A stretch of DNA of 49,552 nt from Gammaproteobacteria bacterium (lineage in GTDB: Bacteria; Pseudomonadota; Gammaproteobacteria; Pseudomonadales; Azotimanducaceae). The DNA lies in the NCBI GenBank assembly GCA_028821125.1, contig JAPPHD010000116.1, positions 1 through 49,552 on the forward strand, given 5' to 3'. This document shows, piece by piece, positions 44,305-49,552 of this stretch. The notes beneath the pieces were generated by a model. The model saw nothing but the letters and a program-made list of their open reading frames with translations, was not told the origin of the DNA and made no database searches. Position numbers and translations under genes: made by a program. Every line of letters starts with the position of its first letter. The stretch's first letter is position 1.

Positions 44305-44415
44305 GATTGGGGGTGCGGTGCGGGCATCCGGCACGCCAGGCGGACGCGCTGTACTGGAATTCGAGGGAGCAGGGCTGCCTTAAAGGTGCTGGATGCCCGC
44401 ACCGCACCCCCACTC
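44305..44415. repeat. Family A inverted-repeat element, copy 2 (111 bp)
   Basis: Terminal repeats GATTGGGGGTGCGGTGCGGG (continuing CATCCGGCAC) and GAGTGGGGGTGCGGTGCGGG (reverse-complemented right end). The core, GGAATTCGAGGGAGCAGG and CTTAAAG, aligns with the copy at 5548-5658 in the same orientation. It lies 61 bp before the hydroxysteroid-dehydrogenase-like ATG, and a short peptide frame around 44289-44525 is only its translation. Confidence 0.85.
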
Positions 44416-44476
44416 TCTCTTCCTGGGTTCACAGTTTGTTCTCTGCGCATCAGCGCACCGGCAGGAACAGGAACGC

Positions 44477-45241
44477 ATGGGAACATACGTGGTAACCGGC
44501 GCCGCCAGCGGCATCGGCAAGGCAATCAAACTGGGGCTGGAGTCCGACGGTCACCAGGCCATCGGCGTCGATCTGCAGGAGAGCGACATTCGCGCTGACC
44601 TGGCAGGTGAGGAGCAGCTTGCATCGGCGGTCGCCGAAATCCTGCGCCGTGCCCCGGACGGACTCGATGGCCTGGTCCCCTGCGCCGCCGCGGGCGCCGA
44701 GAATCCGCGCAAGGCGCTGATTCCCCGAGTCAACTATTTCGCCACGGTGGAACTGGTCGAGAGGCTGATGCCCGCGCTGGAGCGGCGGCAGGGGGCGGTG
44801 GTGCTGATGTGTTCCAACTCGGCAACCCTGATGGCCTATGAAGATGCCTACGTGCAGGCCCTGCTGGACGGCGAGCAGGAAAAGGCCCTGGCTTTCGCCG
44901 AGTCTCTGGAGGGTTTCCAGCTCTACGGCGGCGGCAAGTTCGCCCTGGGCCGCTGGATGCGCCGAAGAAGCACCGCCGCCGCAAAGGCGGGCGTGCGCAT
45001 GAACGCGCTGGCGCCGGGATACACGGAAACCGCGATGACCGCTGCCGGCCTGAAGGATCCCCGAATCGGCCCCAGCATGCGGGAGTTCGTCACTACCATT
45101 CCCATCGGCCGCCCCGCCCAGCCGGAGGACCAGGCCAACGCGGCGCTCTTCCTGCTCTCCGACAAGGCCGCCCACATCGCCGGAGCGGTGCTCTTCGTCG
45201 ACGGCGGACACGACGCCATGTTTCGCCCGGACAGCTTTTAG
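44477..45241 (+). CDS. 3-alpha-hydroxysteroid dehydrogenase-like SDR (HsdA type)
   Basis: The 254-aa SDR resembles Comamonas testosteroni HsdA: TGAASGIGKA (8-17), the odd loop VPCAAAG where most SDRs have NNAG, VNYFATVEL, active-site Ser and the Y/K pair in LYGGGKFALGR, a variable segment (YEDAYVQALLDGEQEKALAF) like that before the HsdA active site, and the ending VDGGHDAMFRPDSF against VIDGG-DA-RP in HsdA. It should interconvert 3-alpha-hydroxy and 3-keto steroids with NAD(H). ATG 44477 fits; a longer frame crosses the repeat. Confidence 0.86.
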   Translation: MGTYVVTGAASGIGKAIKLGLESDGHQAIGVDLQESDIRADLAGEEQLASAVAEILRRAPDGLDGLVPCAAAGAENPRKALIPRVNYFATVELVERLMPALERRQGAVVLMCSNSATLMAYEDAYVQALLDGEQEKALAFAESLEGFQLYGGGKFALGRWMRRRSTAAAKAGVRMNALAPGYTETAMTAAGLKDPRIGPSMREFVTTIPIGRPAQPEDQANAALFLLSDKAAHIAGAVLFVDGGHDAMFRPDSF

Positions 45242-45376
45242 TGTCCTGTCCCATTTGACGCGGGTCCCATGGCGGAATAGGCTTCGCCTCCAGTTTGGCG
45301 ATGATTCAAAGCGCCTGCGGTCGAGGCCCGAGAGTCTCTCGTTCAGGTGCTGCGCGGAGACGGAAACGGCCTGGAC

Positions 45377-46036
45377 ATGCTTGTTGTCTACCTGCTGATT
45401 GCCCTTGTGCTGACCGGCGCGGTGGTTGGCTCGTGCCAGTGGGCCCACTTTCGATTTCCGGGCTACCGGATCGCCGACAGCAACGGAGCCCGGATAGCCG
45501 GACGACTGCTCAATCTCGCCTTCAATCTCGCCATCGTCGCCGGCATGTTCACCGTCGCGCTGACGCAGTTCGGAGAGCATCTGATTCGCGAAGGGTCGTC
45601 TTACTGGTACGAGCCGATCGTTTTCCTGCTTGTATTCGACCTGGCCTACTACTGCCTGCACCGGACCCTGCATCGCCCCGTACTGATGCGCCTGCTGCAC
45701 GGCGTCCACCACAGGATCCGCCACCCCACCGCGATGGAATCCCTGTATTCCCATCCGGTCGACACGGTGATCGCGTTCACCCTGCTGTTTGCCTGCATGG
45801 CGCTGGTGGGGCCGCTCGGCGAGACATCGTTCGTCGTCGCGTCGTTGCTCTACATGGTGATTTTCGGGCTCGGCCACGCCAACCTCGACCTGCCGTTCCG
45901 GGGCATGGCGCCCCTGAACCATTGGGCGCGACGGCACGACGCGCACCACGCGCAACGGAACGTGAACTTCGGCTCCATCACGCCGGTTTGGGACTGGATG
46001 TTCGGTACCCTGCCGGAGCCGGCCCGGAGAAGCTAG
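45377..46036 (+). CDS. Sterol desaturase/fatty acid hydroxylase-family membrane enzyme
   Basis: The 219-aa polytopic protein has the di-iron histidine boxes H95-RTLH (HRTLH), HGVHH (108-112) and HDAHH (187-191), with membrane spans around 1-20, 45-65, 80-95 and 132-150. It would hydroxylate or desaturate a lipid or sterol substrate at the membrane. Start ATG 45377; GTG 45347 would add ten residues. Next to the Baeyer-Villiger gene; a role in sterol modification is inference. Confidence 0.87.
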   Translation: MLVVYLLIALVLTGAVVGSCQWAHFRFPGYRIADSNGARIAGRLLNLAFNLAIVAGMFTVALTQFGEHLIREGSSYWYEPIVFLLVFDLAYYCLHRTLHRPVLMRLLHGVHHRIRHPTAMESLYSHPVDTVIAFTLLFACMALVGPLGETSFVVASLLYMVIFGLGHANLDLPFRGMAPLNHWARRHDAHHAQRNVNFGSITPVWDWMFGTLPEPARRS

Positions 46037-46199
46037 GCCACATCACTGGCAATTTCGTCTACGCCCGCCTTGTCTTCGAGGCGGATACGGGTTTTGTTAC
46101 CGGGTTCCCGGCTCATGTGACTGAGCGCGCCGCGCCGGGGTTTTCAATTGGACGAGGTTACCCTGGCGGCTCGCTTCGGCCACAATAGGAACGGTCGCA

Positions 46200-47855
46200 G
46201 TGCCGGAAATTCGGGAAACGAGAATGCGTCGGGAGCCAAACCGTCAGCACGCGGAGACGCGCGAAATCGACGCCGTCGTGATCGGTGCGGGGTTTTCGGG
46301 ACTGTGCGCGCTCCACCGTCTGCGCGACGGGCTTGGCCTCAACGTGCAGGTCTTCGAGGCCGCCGATGGCGTGGGCGGCACCTGGTACTGGAACCGTTAC
46401 CCCGGCGCCCGCTGCGACTCGGAGAGCTTCTACTATTGCTATTCCTTTTCCGATGACCTGGCCCAGGAGTGGGAGTGGTCCTCCAGGTATCCGGAACAGC
46501 CCGAGATCGAACGCTATCTGAATCATGTGGCCGACCGTTTCGACCTGCGCCGGGATATCCGGCTGCAGGCACGGGTGACTCGTGCCGCATTCGACGATGC
46601 GTCGAATTGCTGGGATGTCCATACCGAACACGGCGAGCAGGTCCGCGCCCGCTTTCTGGTCTGTGCGGTGGGATGCCTCTCCGATGCGAACCTGCCCGAC
46701 ATTCCGGGGCGAAACAGCTTTGCGGGCGAGTCGTATCACACCGCCCGCTGGCCTCGTGACGGGGTCGGCTTCAAGGGCAAACGCGTCGGGCTGATCGGCA
46801 CCGGGTCAAGCGGCATCCAGGCGACCCCGGTCATTGCCGCGGAGGCCGGGCACCTGACCGTGTTTCAGCGCACCCCCAACTTCACCGTGCCCGCCCGCAA
46901 CGCGCCGTTCAACCCCGATGACCAGGCCGCAATCAAACGGGACTACGCGGCCATCTTCGATCGCACCCGCGCATCGATCGGCGGCTTCCCCTACTTCGGC
47001 ATCGATCGAAGCACCCTGGACATCTCGCCCGAAGAGCGCACGAAGATCCTGGACGAATTGTGGGAAGAAGGCGGCTTCAAGTTCATCTGGGGCGGATTCA
47101 GCGACATCTTTACCGACCCGGACGCGAACGAAATCGTTTCGGAGTACATTCGCGAAAGGATTCGGGAAATCGTAGCCGACCCCGAGACCGCCGAACTGCT
47201 GTGCCCCTACGACCATCCCTACACATCGAAGCGGCCGCCCATAGACACCGATTACTACGTGACGTTCAATCGGGACAACGTGAGCCTGGTCGATGTGAAG
47301 TCAGCGCCCATCCGGGAGATCACGCCCACGGGCTTACGCACCGCGGATGCCCACTACGACCTCGACGTGCTTGTGTACGCCACCGGCTTCGACGCAATGA
47401 CCGGATCGCTGCTGCGCATGGATATCCGGGGAAGCGACGGCGTACGCCTCGCCGACGCCTGGGCGCACGGCCCGCGCACCCTGCTCGGCCTGCAGGTGGC
47501 GGGCTTTCCCAACCTGTTCACCGTCACCGGTCCAGGTAGCCCGTCGGTGCTGGTCAACATGCCCACCGCCATCGAGCATCACGTGGAATGGATCGCCGAC
47601 TGCATCGCGCACATGAACCGCAATGGCCAGATGCGCATCGAAGCGGCCGAGGATGCCCAGGACGCCTGGGCCGAACATGTTGCCGAGGTCGCCGAACACA
47701 CGCTATGGAGCAAGGGCAACTCCTGGTACGTCGGCGCAAACATACCCGGCAAGCCCCGAATCATCCTGCCTTACACCGGTGGACAACCGCAGTACCGGGA
47801 GCGCTGCCAGGCGGTCGTCGATGCCGGTTACGAGGGATTCGAGTTCAGCGCCTGA
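46200..47855 (+). CDS. Baeyer-Villiger monooxygenase (cyclohexanone-monooxygenase type)
   Basis: The 551-aa flavoprotein has two Rossmann motifs (GAGFSG 29-34, GTGSSG 200-205) flanking the exact type-I BVMO fingerprint FAGESYHTARWP (174-185). It uses NADPH and O2 to insert oxygen next to a ketone, giving a lactone or ester; ring ketones of steroids are suitable substrates. GTG 46200 has AGGA about 9 nt upstream; ATG 46224 is an alternative. Confidence 0.92.
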   Translation: MPEIRETRMRREPNRQHAETREIDAVVIGAGFSGLCALHRLRDGLGLNVQVFEAADGVGGTWYWNRYPGARCDSESFYYCYSFSDDLAQEWEWSSRYPEQPEIERYLNHVADRFDLRRDIRLQARVTRAAFDDASNCWDVHTEHGEQVRARFLVCAVGCLSDANLPDIPGRNSFAGESYHTARWPRDGVGFKGKRVGLIGTGSSGIQATPVIAAEAGHLTVFQRTPNFTVPARNAPFNPDDQAAIKRDYAAIFDRTRASIGGFPYFGIDRSTLDISPEERTKILDELWEEGGFKFIWGGFSDIFTDPDANEIVSEYIRERIREIVADPETAELLCPYDHPYTSKRPPIDTDYYVTFNRDNVSLVDVKSAPIREITPTGLRTADAHYDLDVLVYATGFDAMTGSLLRMDIRGSDGVRLADAWAHGPRTLLGLQVAGFPNLFTVTGPGSPSVLVNMPTAIEHHVEWIADCIAHMNRNGQMRIEAAEDAQDAWAEHVAEVAEHTLWSKGNSWYVGANIPGKPRIILPYTGGQPQYRERCQAVVDAGYEGFEFSA

Positions 47856-48028
47856 CCTGAACCGGCACGACAGGCCCCGCATTGCTGCCGAACCGCTTCG
47901 GCAAACCCCAAGAGCGCGCAATCGCGGTCGAGCCCGGAGCGCGTACCCGCACCCGCACGCCGGTGCACAAATCCCCCGGTTCGATGCGGATGCTATAGTC
48001 CTGCAAACCTTGCGGGAGGGAATTTATC

Positions 48029-49363
48029 ATGCGCGCAGCGGCTTCTTTTGGGGTATTGGTGGCCCTTGCCTGCGGCCCGGCAAGCGCCGCCTTTTACTCC
48101 TTCACCGACGATGCCCGTTCCCAGTGGCGGGCCTCCTGCATGATCCGCCACGACAAGTTCGACTACGTGCTGCCGGGCGCCATGCGCCGCAACGACATCG
48201 ACATGTGGATCGTCACCGACCGGGGCCGCGGTACCCAGCCCATGGCCAGGGACTTCGGGATCGCCTCGGTAAACGGCCAGATCATCTACGTGTTCTCCGA
48301 CCGTGGCGGAGACCGCATCGAGCGCATTCAGTTGGGCGGCGAAACCGATCTGGCGGAGGAGTGCGCCGCCTACGACCGCTTCGGAGACATGGATGAGCTG
48401 CGCGCCATCGTCGAGGAGCGGGACCCGCAAACCATCGGCCTGAACTACCTCGCCATACCCTACGAAACCGAAGGCCTGCACGTCGCCGACGGGCTCACGC
48501 ACACCGACTACCGGTTTCTCGAGAGCGAACTCGGCTCCACCTATGCGTCCCGCTTCGTCTCCGCCCAGCACCTCATCGCCGATTTCCACGGTGAGCGGGT
48601 GGCGGGCGAGATCATCGAGTTCTCGAAGATTGGCCATATCACCAGCCGCCTCGAAGAACGGGCCCTGTCCAACGAGGTCATCACACCGGGCATGACCACG
48701 CACAACGATGTCTCCCGCTGGCTGGAAGAGCAGACCGCGGCGCTCGGCCTGCTGCGCGGCTGGTATCCCACCACCTATACGCACCTCCCCGACGGCGGCG
48801 AGATCGGCAACACCGAGCGCGTCATACAGCGCGGCGACGTGCTGCAGATCGACTGGGGCGCCGACCGCAACAACTTCACCACCGACCTCAAGCGGTTCGC
48901 CTACGTGCTGAAAGACGGCGAGACCGAGCCGCCGCCGGGCGTGCTGAGGGCTTTCGCCGAGTCGAAGAAAGTCCGCGAGATCATCCGCAAGAACGTGAAG
49001 CCCGGACGCACCGGGCGCGAGCAGCTCGACGAACTCAAGCAGATCATCCGCGATGCCGGCTACGTCTACACGGAACTGGAGCGGGCCAGCGACGTCGAGG
49101 GCATCGAGGTGAACGTGGGCATGCATGCCGCAGGCAACATCGGCCACGACATGGCGGCCAACCTGTTCGAGATCTTTCCCGAGCGAACCAAGTACACGGT
49201 CAGGCCCGACCTGATCCTTTCCCTTGAGTTCATAGTCTTCACGCCGGCGGAGGAATGGAACGGCGTCAAGATCCCCGTGAACGTGGAGGAGAACGTGGTC
49301 GTTACGGAACGGGGCATCGAGTGGCTGTATCCCCCCCAGGAGCGGGTGCTCGTCATTCGTTAG
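48029..49363 (+). CDS. Secreted M24-family (Xaa-Pro aminopeptidase-like) peptidase
   Basis: The 444-aa product has a signal peptide cut after ASA near residue 20 and a creatinase/aminopeptidase-P fold: N-terminal domain to about residue 185, then the metal site D275 and D286 (IDWGADRNNFTTDLKR), H373 (GHDM), E400 (LEF) and E420/E421 (VEEN). It should cleave peptides in the periplasm with two metal ions. TATAGT at 47994-47999 is a possible -10 element, and GGGAGGGAA gives a strong ribosome site. Not obviously linked to steroid catabolism. Confidence 0.9.
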   Translation: MRAAASFGVLVALACGPASAAFYSFTDDARSQWRASCMIRHDKFDYVLPGAMRRNDIDMWIVTDRGRGTQPMARDFGIASVNGQIIYVFSDRGGDRIERIQLGGETDLAEECAAYDRFGDMDELRAIVEERDPQTIGLNYLAIPYETEGLHVADGLTHTDYRFLESELGSTYASRFVSAQHLIADFHGERVAGEIIEFSKIGHITSRLEERALSNEVITPGMTTHNDVSRWLEEQTAALGLLRGWYPTTYTHLPDGGEIGNTERVIQRGDVLQIDWGADRNNFTTDLKRFAYVLKDGETEPPPGVLRAFAESKKVREIIRKNVKPGRTGREQLDELKQIIRDAGYVYTELERASDVEGIEVNVGMHAAGNIGHDMAANLFEIFPERTKYTVRPDLILSLEFIVFTPAEEWNGVKIPVNVEENVVVTERGIEWLYPPQERVLVIR

Positions 49364-49506
49364 CCCGTGCTGCGCAGACAGCGATGATCGCGCCCGCCAA
49401 CCGGCGCCTCACCCGTGTGCGAAATCGGCTCATTGACTCGTTGCTGGCAGGGAATCCGGCGCGCCGGGACGAGGACGGGCAAGGAACAACGCCGAGCCTC
49501 GGGAAA

Positions 49507-49552
49507 GAGTTCGTATGCGGCGCTTCCCTTTCGGCGCGTTAAGCTCGTCCGA
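49507..49552. repeat. Family B element, copy 3, cut by the window end
   Basis: GAGTTCGTATGCGGCGCTTC followed by CCTTTCGGCGCGTTAAGCTC matches the left half of copy 2 in the same orientation, including the flank CTCGGGAAA. The right half lies outside the window. Confidence 0.85.

Overview
The window looks like a piece of chromosome from a GC-rich, probably uncultured, proteobacterium. A gammaproteobacterial lineage is my guess from the mix of tRNA-Val/tRNA-Asp, CstA, TonB-dependent receptor and epoxide hydrolase/acetoacetyl-CoA synthetase genes, but no marker gene fixes this. Genes are dense, often translationally coupled (ATGA or TGATG overlaps), and the dominant theme from about 21.7 to 47.9 kb is aerobic steroid (sterol or bile-acid-like) catabolism. 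No phage, conjugation, CRISPR or complete insertion-sequence genes were seen.

Layout. 0-1.4 kb: tRNA-Val and tRNA-Asp on the minus strand with a good promoter, then a spacer of about 1 kb without a credible protein. This spacer holds five DnaA-box-like 9-mers in helical phase, followed by a dense run of hairpins capped by GNRA/UNCG tetraloops and closed by a strong intrinsic terminator; I read it as a large structured noncoding RNA of unknown family. 1.4-13 kb: an exported Pcm-like methyltransferase, epoxide hydrolase plus acetoacetyl-CoA synthetase, a GPP34-domain/TIGR02453 pair, a benzoylformate-decarboxylase-like ThDP enzyme, a small membrane protein, and CstA coupled to a lipoprotein. 13.0-13.4 kb: a redox selenoprotein of the ArsC-like family, in which an in-frame UGA forms a UxxC motif and is followed by a bacterial SECIS hairpin. 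13.5-21.6 kb: LuxR regulator, TonB-dependent receptor and amidase; leucine-type amino-acid dehydrogenase; DoxX protein; orphan ParB-like protein.

21.7-27.8 kb (minus strand) is one compact operon: hsaA-like monooxygenase, hsaD-like hydrolase, an unrecognised 69-residue coupled ORF, hsaC-like extradiol dioxygenase, ipdA, ipdB and an ipdC-like flavoenzyme. Together these could hydroxylate and cleave the aromatised A ring of a secosteroid, hydrolyse the meta-cleavage product and open the remaining C/D rings as CoA thioesters. 28-47.9 kb adds upstream chemistry: SnoaL-like protein plus [2Fe-2S] ferredoxin, amidohydrolase, three Rieske oxygenases (the first KshA-like), two KstD-type flavoproteins, four short-chain dehydrogenases (the last very like 3-alpha-hydroxysteroid dehydrogenase of Comamonas), an Old-Yellow-Enzyme-type reductase, acetoacetate-decarboxylase-like protein, LLM flavoprotein, SRPBCC protein, sterol-desaturase-family membrane enzyme and a Baeyer-Villiger monooxygenase. 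An exported M24 peptidase closes the window.

Spacers carry three families of small inverted-repeat elements: two 111-bp copies of family A, two full 109-bp copies plus one copy cut by the window end of family B, and one 183-bp element with 21-bp terminal repeats. Family B copies differ by compensatory substitutions and occur in both orientations; one copy sits 23 nt upstream of the kshA-like start. Functional calls rest on motif recognition by eye; no database search was possible.
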